NCBI GenBank assembly: GCA_002778215.1
Contig: PCDM01000020.1
Span: 310,001 to 374,000, forward strand
Reading direction: 5' to 3'
Length of the DNA stretch: 64,000 nt
Origin: Esteya vermicola
Taxonomy: Eukaryota > Ascomycota > Sordariomycetes > Ophiostomatales > Ophiostomataceae
In this document: piece by piece, positions 33,884 to 45,066 of the stretch
Layout: each line of letters opens with the position of its first letter
How positions within the stretch are numbered: the stretch's first letter is position 1
Made by a program: the position numbers and the translations under genes
The notes under the pieces: generated by a model
Told to the model about the DNA's origin: nothing
What the model saw: only the letters and a program-made list of their open reading frames with translations
Databases searched by the model: none

Positions 33884-34156
33884 ACGATGTGGAAAGGATG
33901 GCGTTTCTCTTTTTCTCTTTTCTCTTGTCTTTTTTTTTCACTTTTTTCACTTTTTTTTCTTCATTTCTTCTTTGTCTCATTCTTGACTTATTGTCTTTAT
34001 TTTGGGTTGCATTTCAGGCGCTGGTTGGGAAGGGATACTCGAGTATACGGTTTGCTCGGGGGCGTGAATACCTACAAGGAACCGGTAATCAAAGATTTTA
34101 CTTTTTTTTTCTCTCTCCTTTCTCCTCTTTTTGCTCCTTCCCTCCTTTGCTCGTTC

Positions 34157-35816
34157 TTAGCACCTCCCTTCCATGTCCGGCACCGTCCCGTTGACGGCCA
34201 CGAGGTCTGGCCCACCACAGTCGGCTCCCTGCGCAATGGCCACCTCCCGATGGTCCCAGTCAAATACGACTATCTTGGTTAGCAGAGGAAGCGAAAGATG
34301 GAACGAGAACGGGAACGGCAAGGTCTCACCATAGGCTGACTTGAAGAAATTGGCTACACGTCATTGTCAGCGTTTCAGTTCTTTATGTTCTAGTCTCTGG
34401 TTTTCTGGCCTCTTTCCTGTCTCAGCCCCTCTTGCACTTACCGCCCAGAATCGGCCACAGATCTCCGTGATCATACGCGTCACCCCCCGAGCTCAGCGCC
34501 AGGAAGCACTGGCCCGACGCCGGCTCTGGCTCCGGCACCACCAGCGACGCAAAAGGCACGCGGACCGTCGCCGGTGCGGTGCCCGGAGGGCCGACGACGG
34601 TGCCAAACGTAAAGACGAGGGCGCCGGTAGCGGGGGACGAGGCGGACGAGGACAAGGATGAGGACGAGTTGCCAGGCCGCTCTCGGCCAAAATCACAGTC
34701 CACCGACGGAAAGCCTTCGGGGTGCCGCGTCCCTCGCGTCAGGTTGAGCTCGCTCAGGACGGCGTCCAGCACGGCCCGCTCGACGTAGATGCCCGTCGTG
34801 CCGCTGTCCAGCAGGTACGTCGTCGTCGACCCAAACCCGACAGCCGCCGTCTGGTTGCCTGTCCCTCCTCCGCTCGCCCTCCCCACGCCGACACCGCCCA
34901 CCCAGTACCGCCACCCGTCGAGCCGCCCATCCTCTTCGGGCGAGACGACGGGCGTCCGCCGCAGGGGGCCCCGGAACCGGCGCCGGTCGAGCCCGCCAAA
35001 GACGAGACTGCCCACATGTGGTGCTCTGATTTTGTTTCTTTTGTTTCTGTTGTTTCGGTTTCTGTCTGGCGCGCCGCCCACGTCCTCCCGCTTGGCCGCT
35101 CCCCGGCCAAACGAGAGCGAAAAGACACGGCTGCCAATCACCTGGCGCGCCGCCATCGTCGCCACGACGCTGCTGTTGCTGACGGCCGAGTCGAAACCGT
35201 CGCGGCCGTCGGGCGCGAGACCGAGCACGCCCGTGCTGAGGCCGATGGAGTAGTTGGCCACGGCAAACGGCTGGCTGCGGACCACGGCTCCCGTGCCGCC
35301 CGTGTCGTTCCTGTAGCCGCCCGACGGCGAGGTGGCATTCGTCGAACCCCAGACAAACACGTCCTCGTACCCCTCGAGAGAGGCCCCTTGGCTATAGCCG
35401 TACTGCACGATCTGGTCGAGCGTGTGCACGTGACGCGGCGACGGACGCGAGGCGGCCGGGTTATAGCGGGGCAGCGCTAGGCAGGCGGCCGGACGCAGGG
35501 CGTGGCCGCAGTCGGGGTTGACCCACGTGACCCAGCCGCTCGTGTCGACGAGGACGGCCATGGGCTGCGGCGGCGTGCCAATGGCAAAGTCGGCCAGGTA
35601 GTACTCGGCCTGGTCGACGAGGGGCTGGTGAGGAGGACCAGAGACGGAAGACACGGAAGACACGGAGGAGACGGCAAGACTGCTGTCTATGCGCTGTCGA
35701 AAGAGCCGCCGCGAAGAGATGCTAGGCCCGGTGGCCGGGCGCAGAGGAAGACTGACGACGGCAGCTGCCGTCGCAGCGGAGGCCACCAGGGGCAGAAATC
35801 GGGACAGAGACCACAT
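34157..35816 (-). CDS. pepsin-like aspartic protease (A1), secreted
   Basis: Three exons (35816-34442, 34353-34330, 34269-34157) give about 503 residues; exon 2 is only 24 nt. A signal peptide (MWSLSRFLPLVASAATAAA) is followed by a propeptide and a mature domain starting near YYLADFAIGTPPQPMAVLVDTSG. The first catalytic Asp is in VDTSGWVTWV, where Gly-Ser of the usual DTGSS is swapped; the second is in the normal LLDSGTTGIYV. The last two exons restore the C-terminal hallmark ILGANFFKSAYVVFDWDHREVAIAQ, which proves both small introns; the first 24-nt exon would be missed by simple ORF calling. Several N-glycosylation sites are present. The end lacks a GPI tail and closes in GTVPDMEGRC, so the enzyme is probably soluble and secreted. 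Confidence 0.88.
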
Positions 35817-36046
35817 GGTTGGATGAGGAAGAGAAAGGAAAGCGGCCATCCTCTTCTTTTTACGTCCTTCTTTTACATACTCTTATTTCACGTTCTCGAC
35901 ATACGTCTTGCCAGGACCTTGTCGCCAAGGACGCAATTATCCGCTGGCTATATATCTACAGTGCTCGTGCTAAACGCTCGTCCCGGCGGCAGATGTCTTG
36001 AGAGAAATGAGAAATCCAATATGATATACATTAGGGGTCCTCTGCT

Positions 36047-37825
36047 CTATACCCACTCGTGCCACGGCGCACCGTCCCGGTAGACGACGCCGTCTCGCTC
36101 AAACTGCGGCCCTTCGGCATCGACAAGATAACCCAGCTCGCAGCGGTCAAACGCCACCTGCGGCTGCTCCCTCTCGTAAAAGTGGTCAAACGTGCTCGCC
36201 AGAGCGTCCTGTAGGCTGTCCACGTTGCCGGCCGGGTGCAGCTGTTCCCACGGCCGCACGCAGGCCCGGCCGCGGCACGACTTGAGGACCAGCAGCAGCG
36301 CGTCGAGGCGCGCGACGACCCGTCGGAGCGGGTGGCCGAGCAGAGACAGGTGCGGGGAGTCGCGCCTCTCGTCTGCCAGCAGATTGTCCAGCTGGTACGG
36401 GTCCCTCTCCAGGTTGTAGAGCTCGTGCTCGCCGCTGCACCACACGGCATAGTAGAGGTTGTACGAGGGCCCGACGATGCGCACGGCCTTGTACGTGTTG
36501 TTGGGCACCGTTCGGCTGCCGATGCTGTCGCCGCTTTCGGCAAAGTACTGGTGGGCGCCCTCGGCAATGGCCACGCCCCAAAACTCCACCGTCACATGCT
36601 CGTGTCTCTTTCTCTCTTTCCCAGCCTCGCTGGCTCCTCGGCCGAGAGGCAGAGCTTCGCCGTCAAAATCGGCCCGCGCCGGCACCCCGGCCAGCTGCAG
36701 CAGCGTCGGCGCCAGGTCGACATGGGTCGTCACCTGGTGCGATACGTGGCCGGCCGCGACGCCGGGGCCACGCACCACGAGGGGAATGTTAATGTCCTCC
36801 TCGTAGCCGCACTCCTTGCCGGGCTGCAGGCGGTGCTGGCCCATGTGGAAGCCGTTGTCGGACGTGTAAAAGACGTACGTGTTGTCGAGCAGGCCGTAGG
36901 CTGCGAGCCGTGCAAACAGCCCGTCCACGAGCTCGTCGACGGACTGCAGAGCGCGCAGTCGCTGGCGGTAAAAGTGGTCGTTGTCGGCGACGTTGGCGGC
37001 GCTGAGGCGGGGCAGTCGGCGCACCCAGGCCGCGCCAGACGACCGGTCGGGGTTGAAGTGCGGCGTGCGCGGCACCTGGGCGTCCGAGAAGAGGTGGGCG
37101 TGGCGGGCGGCCGCAATGGGGGCCGAAAAGTTGGTGCGGCGGCCGCTGCTCGACTCGGAAATCTCCACGTTGCTGTGGGGAGCGACGGGGGCGATGCCGA
37201 GAAAGAAGGGGCGGGCGGGGTCGCGGACGGCGTCGTCGAGGAAGCCAAAGGCCTTGGCGGCGAGCACGTCGACCGAGTACTGGCCCTCGTAGCTGACGGG
37301 CGGCTCGCCGTTGCGCTGAAAGGTGGCGTTGAGGTAGCGGTAGGTGTAGGGGTCGAGCAGGAAGTCGGAGCCGGTCCAGCCGGCGGGCGGCGGGCTGTCG
37401 TAGTTGTCGACGGAGTGGGCGTTGAAGAGCTTGCCGGTGTAGAAGGTGTTGTAGCCGGCGGCCTGGAGCCAGACGGGCAGGTAGTGATCGTTGAGGCCCT
37501 GCTGGACAAACTTGGGGTAGCCGCCGTAGGGGGGGTGGACGTCGGTAACGTTGGTGTTGTGGGCCTGCTTGCCGGTCCAGAGGGAGACGCGCGAGGGGCA
37601 GCAAATGGCGGTGGTGCAGAAGTGGCGGCGGAACTCGGTGCCCTGGTCACGCAGGTGCCGCTGGACGAGGGGGAGGTAATCGAGGGAGTCCAGATGGAGG
37701 TCCTGGTCGTCTGTGAGGATAAAGACAATGTTGGGGCGGGAGGAGTCAGTGTCGGTGCCAAGACGGAGACGGGCCTGCTCCGTCGCCGCGGCCACGGCCG
37801 CCAAGAGAAGAAGGCCAATTTTCAT
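36047..37825 (-). CDS. secreted sulfatase (arylsulfatase family)
   Basis: Single exon, 592 residues. A signal peptide (MKIGLLLLAAVAAATEQA) precedes the sulfatase fold: PNIVFILTDDQD (metal-binding Asp pair, residues 39-40) and CCPSRVSLWTGK, whose Cys76 in the C-x-P-S-R motif would be converted to formylglycine, the catalytic residue. HNTNVTDV and a later TSDNGFHMGQH segment supply further metal ligands, the latter near the second active-site half. The CCPSR form with a following GKQAHNTNV resembles the N-acetylglucosamine-6-sulfatase/arylsulfatase branch found in many fungi. The substrate is unknown; a role in scavenging sulfate from sulfated esters is usual for secreted fungal members. Activity also needs a formylglycine-generating system, not seen in this window. 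Confidence 0.92.
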   Translation of the reverse strand: MKIGLLLLAAVAAATEQARLRLGTDTDSSRPNIVFILTDDQDLHLDSLDYLPLVQRHLRDQGTEFRRHFCTTAICCPSRVSLWTGKQAHNTNVTDVHPPYGGYPKFVQQGLNDHYLPVWLQAAGYNTFYTGKLFNAHSVDNYDSPPPAGWTGSDFLLDPYTYRYLNATFQRNGEPPVSYEGQYSVDVLAAKAFGFLDDAVRDPARPFFLGIAPVAPHSNVEISESSSGRRTNFSAPIAAARHAHLFSDAQVPRTPHFNPDRSSGAAWVRRLPRLSAANVADNDHFYRQRLRALQSVDELVDGLFARLAAYGLLDNTYVFYTSDNGFHMGQHRLQPGKECGYEEDINIPLVVRGPGVAAGHVSHQVTTHVDLAPTLLQLAGVPARADFDGEALPLGRGASEAGKERKRHEHVTVEFWGVAIAEGAHQYFAESGDSIGSRTVPNNTYKAVRIVGPSYNLYYAVWCSGEHELYNLERDPYQLDNLLADERRDSPHLSLLGHPLRRVVARLDALLLVLKSCRGRACVRPWEQLHPAGNVDSLQDALASTFDHFYEREQPQVAFDRCELGYLVDAEGPQFERDGVVYRDGAPWHEWV

Positions 37826-38361
37826 GCCGGCTGAGAGAGGTGGACGAGGCTGAAGAGCGAAAAAGAGGCTGAAGAAAGGAAGAAAAGGAAGAAGAGAAAA
37901 GATGAGACGGATGGTCCAGAGGGCTAGAGTCGCATGCAGCCTGGCGTGGCAGATGGCGTAAAGCTAAGCTAGATGTCGCCATATTGCGTCACAGATGCCC
38001 GTCTCGTCGTCAAATCTCTTGGATGTCAAAAAAAGAGGCAAGAAAAGTGGAAAACAAATGAGAATAAACAATAAAAATACAAGGATAAAAGACGGTATCC
38101 TGTTCTCCGTTTCGGGAAGGTGCCATACAGCATGCGGATGTCCGAGAGAAGGAGCGGGCCAGTTTCTTACTCATCCGATCTCCAATATCTGTATGCGCAA
38201 TTTCCATTTTTTTGAGATTTTTTGAGATTTTATTTATTTATTTGTTATTTTTGTTTTTATCATCTTCCCCCTTTTTCCTTGTTCTCCTTCTTCATAAGCA
38301 TCATTATTCTTAGACATTTCTTACGCCTCCCTATACTTCTTCTCTCCGCTCCTACGTTAGG
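37826..38361. other. divergent intergenic region between sulfatase and MFS genes
   Basis: 536 bp. A GA-rich tract upstream of the sulfatase ATG and a T-rich stretch at 38208-38260 upstream of the MFS gene. No gene seen. Confidence 0.5.
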
Positions 38362-40580
38362 ATGACCATTCCTTCCCCCGCCAATGAGCAGTCTCCATTG
38401 CTGGCCAGCCATGACACCGCCGACGTCGAGGCAGCTCCTGACTCTGCCTCGAGCTCGCCATCGAGGAGCACAAGAATGGAAAATGTCTCCAAGACGTCTG
38501 TCGTGCAGGCCGTGCTCGTGCTCACCATTGGCGTCTTTGTGGCCAGCGTAGACGGCACGCTCATCCTCGCCACGCACCCCATTATTGCCTCTACATTCAA
38601 CGACCTCGGCAGCTCCATCTGGCTGTTTGCCGGCTTTATGTTGGCCTCGGCAGCAACACAGACTATGGTATGTCCACGATAGAACGGGATGCGGGAGACG
38701 GGCTGACTTTGCAGTACGGCAGACTCAGTGACATTTATGGCCGCAAGAAAATGGTTCTCATATCCTATGCCCTCTTTACCGGAGGATGGTATGTATAGTC
38801 CATTGTTATTGTTTTATACTCTTCAAAAATAGTCAACATCAAACAGGACACAGGACTCGGCTAACCACTCTACTATGTAGTTCTCTCGTGTAAGTCTCCT
38901 GAGAGCCTCGCAGACCTCTCTGCTGACCTGCCAGCGGTGTCGGCCAGTCCATGTTTCAGGTCATCCTCGGCCGTGCCATTTCGGGTGCTGGAGGCGCCGG
39001 CATGACATCCCTCGTCTCCATTATCATTTCTGGTCAGTCACATCTCTCGTCTTTGGTCTTCTGGACAGTCTCTCACACGACAGACCTGCTGCCCATCCGC
39101 GATGTCGCCGTCTGGCGTTCCTACATCAACATGGCCGCTACCACCGGCCGCAGCATTAGCGGTCCTCTCGGCGGATGGCTCGTCGATATGGTCGGCTGGC
39201 GCTGGTCCTTTATTGGCCAGGTCCCCTTTATGCTGCTCGCCACCTTTCTCGTCATGCTCCTTCTCCCCGAAACAAAGGTGGCAACCACCTCCCGGTCCTC
39301 TTCTTCCGCACCCTCGATCGCGTCTGCCACCAACTGGGATCGTCTTCGGCGCATCGACTTTGCCGGCTCTCTCCTGCTGGCCGGCACGCTGCTGGCGTTC
39401 CTCCTGCATATGGAGATTGGAGGCGTCAAGATCCGCTGGTCCCACCCCGCCATTCCCGGCCTCTTTGTCTCGTCTGCCGTGCTCCTGGCCCTCTTTCTGC
39501 GCACCGAGAGGCGTGCCACCGAACCGATTATGCCCCTCGGCATTTTCTCCATCCGCGACGCCAACCTGTCACTTCTCGTCCAGATGTGCCAGGCGTCTGC
39601 CCAGCTTGGTGTAAGAGAAAAAGAAAAAGAAGACGGAAGAGAAGGAAAAAAAAAGAAAAACAAAAGAAAAAAAAAGATATTTCTACTAACTCGCCCAGCT
39701 CATGTTTTCTGTTCCTCTCTATTTCCAAGTGTCCCAGAATGCTTCCAACACCATTGCCGGAGCTCATCTCTTTCCAGCCGTGGCCGGCAATGCTGTGGGC
39801 GGCATCTTGAGTGGCATGTACATCAAGAGGTGAGTGGACCACACAGCCTCTCCTGGGCAGACAACCAACATCTCCTCTGTATAGAACTGGCCACTACCGG
39901 AAGATGATTATTCTCGCCACCATATCGTCCAGCCTATCGTACTCTCTGCTGCTGCTGCGCTGGCACGGAAATACCAACTGGTTGGAGTCCCTGTACATCA
40001 CGCCGGGCGGCTTTGGCACAGGCATCGCTCTGAGCGCCGTCTTCATTTCGATGCAGGCCGTGGTCGATCCTGACCATCTGGCCCCGGCCATTACGATTCT
40101 CTACCTGTCGAGTACCTGTGCCAGCGTCATTGGCATGGCCTGTATAAGCACCATTATGCAGCTGACTGTAAAGATAGACCTGGCGCGGCGTCTTTTGGAC
40201 TTGGGTCTCGATGCTAGTCGGCGAGCAGAGGTGCGTTTTGATTTATTTCCCTTTTCCCCTTTTTTTTTTTCTTTTTCTTTTCCTTCCTTCTTCTTTCCTC
40301 TTACTGACCCGGCCAGATCTTGTCAAAGTCCCTCTCCAATATAGAATATGTGGCTGGCCTGACGGGCGCTGTCAAGGCGGCTGCTGTCAGCGCCTTTGTC
40401 GATGGCATCTGGTGGAGTCATAGTACGTCCACTCTCTCCCCTTCTCACTCGCACTCACACTCACACTCACCGACAGCCGTGTCTCTATTCTTGTCGCTCT
40501 CGGCCCTGGTCTGCGCTCTCAGCATGGGCGAGAAGCCCCTACATAAGATGGAAACAGAGTCTGAAGACGCCGAGGCATGA
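38362..40580 (+). CDS. MFS carrier of the vacuolar basic amino acid (Fnx1/Vba) type
   Basis: Nine exons (38362-38667, 38715-38788, 38881-38889, 38935-39032, 39084-39610, 39699-39829, 39885-40230, 40317-40422, 40477-40580) give about 566 residues with 14 predicted membrane segments. The N-terminal SPLLASHD resembles an acidic/dileucine vacuolar sorting signal. TM1 reads LTIGVFVASVDGTLILATHPIIASTFND and is followed by the MFS motif YGRLSDIYGRKK. This matches the DHA2-like Fnx1/Vba group, which in yeasts moves basic amino acids into the vacuole. Exon 3 is only nine bases (TTCTCTCGT); it is needed to read C-S-L-V and reach GVGQSMFQVILGRAISGAGGAGM in frame. Transport substrate is inferred from the family. 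Confidence 0.87.
38881..38889 (+). other. 9-nt microexon of the Fnx1/Vba-like gene
   Basis: TTCTCTCGT between an ATGTAG acceptor and a GTAAGT donor. Including it links phase 2 to phase 2 and gives residues Cys-Ser-Leu-Val across three exons. Confidence 0.75.
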
Positions 40581-40664
40581 AAAGTATGAATTAAAGCGGT
40601 TTCTATCCAGCATCTAGCCTCTAGCCTCTAGCCACGAACAAAAAGAGATACAGCTCATCATTCA

Positions 40665-42286
40665 TCATTCATAAATGGTGCCGTCCAGGTCGGCGCCGCT
40701 GTGGGGGTCCTTCAGCGTCCAGTTGCCGAAGCAGGCAAAGTCGTAATTGGCGAGGGCCGAGGCGTTCTGCTGGCTCTCGAGAAAGGCGTCGAGGGGGCAG
40801 AGGCCGTCGGTGCGGTTGTCCTGGGCACAGGCACCGCCGCGGATGGTGTGCAGTGGCAGGATGCCGTTGTTGAGGCGCATGCGGACAAACTTGTGGGTGG
40901 CGTTGGCGGCGTCGTAGCCGGTGTCGGTGCGGCGGTAGAGGGTGCGGTGGGCGGTGACGGGCTCGGGGTCGGGCTCGGCGCAGCCAAAGACCTCAGTCAC
41001 GAGGTGGGCGCCAAAGGGCGTGAGGTGGGAGAGCACAAAGGCGCGGTTGGGGTTGGGGGGCCACTGGGTCAGCGAGGGCGGGTCGCGCAGGGCGTCAAGC
41101 GACATGGCCGTCAGGACGGAGAGGATGATGTCGTCGTGGGTAAAGTCCATGTAGAGGGGCTGGCCGAGGGGGAAGTCGCGGTCGTTGTCGGTCAGCGACG
41201 AGTTGACGCTCGAGTTGCTGACGGTGATGTGCTGGTTGGTGAGGCGAGCGAGCAGCTCCTGCAGGTAGCCGAGGCCCTGGGCGCGGCCGGTGGGGTTGCC
41301 GTAGGTGTAGTCGTAGTAGTACTCGATGTCGAGCGTGTTCTCGAAGCCGGCCCACTCGTCGAGCGTGAAGAGGCGGCAAAAGGGAGAGGCGCCGAGGTAG
41401 GCCGTCTCGTAGGCGCAGATGCTCTGCATGGCGTACGTGTCGTTGACGGTGAGGGCGCCGAAGCCGGCGGGCACGTGCTTCTGCAGGCGCTTGGTGGCCG
41501 CCGCCAGGTAGATGGACAGGTAGCCCCAGAGGTCCTGGTCGCCGAGGTCGTAGATGGGCAGCGTGCTGGCGCTCTGGCAGCTGTCGTAGGCGGCGAGCGT
41601 GTTGTTCTCGGTGCCGCCCTCGGCAATGACGACGACGTCAAAGGCGTCGGTCCAGTTGGCGAGCGTGGGGTTGGGCGTGGCGGCAAAGCTCGGCCCAAAG
41701 TAGCCGAGGGCCCAGCTGATCTGCGAGTTCCACATGCGGCTCTGGCTCGTCGTCCGCAGCACGGGCTTGGGCCGGGCGGCGAGGCGGCCGTCGGCTGTCG
41801 TGTAGCTCGCATTATAGGCGAGCTGGCCGGGCACGGCATCGAGCAGGAGGCGGCCGTACTGGTTCCAAAAGTCGACGCCGAGGGCAAACTCGGTGGATGC
41901 GCCGATGCCCGTGAGCAGGCCCTCTTTCATGGTGGGTACGTGTTGAGAAAGGCGAGGGGGCCGGAAAAGGAGGCCGACGGGTTCGCAGCCGTCCAGTTCA
42001 TGACGCGGGCGCCAAACGTCTCGTCGTTGGGGCCGTCGTCAAACTCGCTCGTGGCAAACCGCTCGGCATGCCGCTGCAGCAGGTGTGCCTGCTCGAGCGC
42101 ACACCCGTCGGGCACGCCGACGTCATGGACGCAAAAGAAGTCCTCGTCGTTGTCGGCATAGGGTGACAGCTGGCCGAGGTAGCGCGAGTATACGCTATAG
42201 TCCTCGACGAGGTCGATCTTGGCGAGGCAGGGAGCGACGACCAGAGCAGCAGCCGCCACCACGGCGAGAGATTGGTCGGCTTTCAT
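40665..42286 (-). pseudogene. histidine acid phosphatase (phytase-type) with a one-base frameshift
   Basis: A signal peptide (MKADQSLAVVAAAALVVAPCLA) and the catalytic N-terminal motif LLQRHAERF (the RHGxR box of histidine acid phosphatases, here RHAER) run in one frame from 42286 to about 41932. The remaining 420 residues, including the proton-donor motif MDFTHDDIILSVL, run from about 41930 in the next frame. The two halves together match a complete, roughly 540-residue fungal secreted acid phosphatase with no missing domain. No intron can bridge the break: the only GT-AG pair there is 16-18 bases apart. Either one base is missing in a recently broken gene, or there is a sequencing error in the G-rich GGTGGGTACG stretch. 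If intact it would release phosphate from organic esters outside the cell. Confidence 0.8.
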
Positions 42287-43511
42287 GATGAGAGCTGTTG
42301 TCCAAGGTGAAGACCAGAGAGCCAATCCTCAGGGGGGGAGGGGGGAAGAGGAGAAAAGAAGAAGAGGGGGAGAGTGAGAGAAGAGGGAGGAGAGGAGAAG
42401 AGGGAGGAGAGGAGGAGGGAAGAAGAAGAGGGACAAGAAGAGAGACAGAAAAGACAGAAAAGACCGCATCTTCATCTTAACAAACATCGTCACTTGCGTA
42501 GTAGTAAGCTTAGCTCGGGAATAGCTCCAAAAAGGACCAACAGACGAAAAAGTTGAATAGGTGAAAGTCGAAAATCGCTAGAGCCGGAGCTCCACTATCG
42601 CGGAAAAGCTTGTTATCCGCCATGGAATGAGTGCCGAATGCGGAAGAAAATGGCGCTTGCCGGTAGGCAGATGCTTCTTTGCGTTAGTCTAGTGTCGGCG
42701 GACGGTAGGCGACCAACAGCTACTCGCTGTAAAGGACTTCACGTGGGGTAGCATTGGCTATCTCATTCGGCGCCTTGGCTTACGTGTACAGGTTTTCCGC
42801 TCTCTCGCCCTTGTCGCTCTTCTCTACGTAGGCGTACTTTACATACTCCGTAGTATTGACCGAAGGAAAGCACGCTGGACCTTGCGGATAGCACGTTCCT
42901 TCCCGATGCGGACAAAGTCTTGGCACGTGGCATGGGAAAAGAAGAGGGGACTGATGCTGACAAGCCATGTCTGGTAAGTCTGGTAAGACAGGCTCGCCTA
43001 GAACACAAGGGCGTAAGCATGGTCTCTCGTCTCTCGTTTCTTGTCTCTCGTCTGTCTCTTGTTCTGCCGGTCTGGGCTGACTGATCTGCCTGGATAAAGT
43101 TTGATTTCATGCCTCTCCTGGTCCCAATGCAAAGATTCCTACAAGGAATTCCGTCTTGTCAGGGGTCGGGGTGATGATATGGAAGAAGATGCCGGTGATG
43201 ATCCTGGAGAAGATGCTGGGGAAGATCCTTGGATAAGTCCCCGAGACCATCCCTGAGACATTTCTCCGGCTTGTCTGCGAGCCCTGCATGAAACAGTCTA
43301 TCCACAAAGAGTAGACTCTCATATGCCGGCAGGGGGATGGGACGGAAGAAATCAAAAAGAAAACAGAATCGTAGAGAATGGACTGTTCCTTTCTTTTTTA
43401 ATACCAGAGACATCCCTAGGACGCCCTGGAACTCCTGGAACACTCTGACATTTGTCTCTCCTCTCCCAGGCTCATACCACCTCTCGCTCAGACTCTGCGT
43501 ACATCTGGGCC
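42287..43511. other. divergent intergenic region
   Basis: 1.2 kb upstream of both the acid phosphatase and the Cys-rich membrane protein. GA-rich at 42330-42470; TACTCCGTA at 42844; repeated GATGATATGGAAGAAGATGCCGG-like units at 43170-43230. No gene supported. Confidence 0.5.
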
Positions 43512-44785
43512 ATGACCTGTCTGACAGCCCGTCTTTTTACTGCTGCTGCTGCCGCCGCCTCCTTTGCCGTCCTTGCCACCGCAGACACCCAGTGCTACGG
43601 CGTCAACGGCCAGAAGAGCACGGGAACCGCCTGCAATGCCACGGCCGACGGCCAGCCAGGCTCCCATGCGGCCTGCTGCAACGCCGGCAAGCAGGATGCC
43701 TGTCTGGCCACCGGGCTCTGCTATGCCTCCCAGCGCCGCGACAACCACACCTTCCGAGCCGAGGGCTGCACCGATCCCACCGGCATGGACCCGGCCTGTC
43801 CACAGTACTGCGGCATGACGAGCCAGGCCATTTCGGGTGTGTTTGAATTTCGCTTCTCCATCATCTCACGCTCTCGTGCGCTTTCTGACAGACAGCCCCC
43901 ATCCAGTCAAAGTACAGCCTCGTCTTTTGCGGCTCGGATGCCTGGTGCTGCTGCTCGGGCGGCAACAAGTGCAACCAGACCGACTGCTGCACCCGTAACT
44001 TTACCCTCTCCCGTGGCCTCGGCACCGTCGTCAGACAGCTGTCTCCCATTGACAATGCCACCCTGTCCGCATCCGATCCTCTGGCTGCAAGCTCTTGCAG
44101 CCGCAACAGCACCGGCGGCAATGGCGGCAATGACGGCAATGGCGGCAGCAACCGAGACAAGAATAACGACAACGACAATGGCAAGAACCACAACAACCGC
44201 AACATGAAGCTCATCACGGCCATCTTTGCCGGCGCCCTCGGCTGTCTGCTCTTGGCCTCTCTCATCGCCCTCGGCTTCACCATTGGCCGAGCCCGCCAGC
44301 TGCGTCGCGAGGCCAACCATCTCCGGCAGCTCCTCATGCAGCGGCAGGACACGGCGGCCCGCAAGTTGTCGGTGGTGAGCAGCATGACGGGCCGCGGCAA
44401 CGGCGGCAGCAGTAGTGCCATGGACGAGTCGCCGTCTGACCTCTTCTCGCCCGTCGTCTACAGTCGCCCCGACGGCGGGCTGCCACCGCAGCCCGTCCTC
44501 CAGAGAGCAGCGACGGCCCAGACGGCGCCAAGGAGTCTACTCTGGCAAGCAGCACCGCCGTCCTACCCGGAAACGCAGCCACCGCCCACGCCCACCTGGA
44601 CGACAACAGCCACGAACCAGAGCATCAGCCGCAGCCTTACAGGCAGCATTACCGACAACATAGTCAGCACAGGCACCACAGGCACCACAGGCACCACAGG
44701 CACCAGCACCAGCAGACACAGCACGGCAGAGCTGGCTGGACAGACGCCCGTGGTGGAGCTGCCGGCTGAAAAGTGGCCAGACTAA
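43512..44785 (+). CDS. single-pass membrane protein with Cys-rich ectodomain
   Basis: Two exons (43512-43836, 43896-44785) give about 404 residues. A signal peptide (TARLFTAAAAAASFAVLATA) precedes a domain with about 16-18 cysteines, beginning DTQCYGVNGQKSTGTACNA and ending GSDAWCCCSGGNKCNQTDCC. A Gly/Asn/Asp-rich spacer with an NRDKNNDNDNGKN run leads to one transmembrane helix (LITAIFAGALGCLLLASLIAL), then a cytosolic tail with RARQLRREANHLRQLL and a Thr-Gly repeat. This architecture is widespread in Pezizomycotina genomes as uncharacterised wall-sensor-like proteins. The intron uses the second AG after CTGAC. The function is unknown; a surface sensor or wall-binding role is only a guess. 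Confidence 0.8.
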
Positions 44786-45066
44786 GAACATCTTATCATT
44801 TATTAGAATAGGAGTAATCTTGGGGACGTCGGTGGGATTTCAAAAGGTGTATGGTGTAATTTTGATTTCAGACAATTCTATACTATACATTTATGCATAT
44901 CACGACGGGAAACGGCTGCAGGCGATCGCCCTCGCCTAAATGCCAGCCGCCTGCCTCCTTCATGGCTGTCTGACACATTCAACGTGTCTGACGTCTGACA
45001 GGCCGTCCTGCACATCAAACAGAGCGTGCCCATTCACAGAACGTGCCCATTCACAGCCGGGCCCCC

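Noticed and set aside
41930..41948. Mini-intron bridging the frame break in the acid phosphatase
   Set aside because: The only GT-AG pair spans 16-18 bases, too short for splicing, and it would not restore the family frame.
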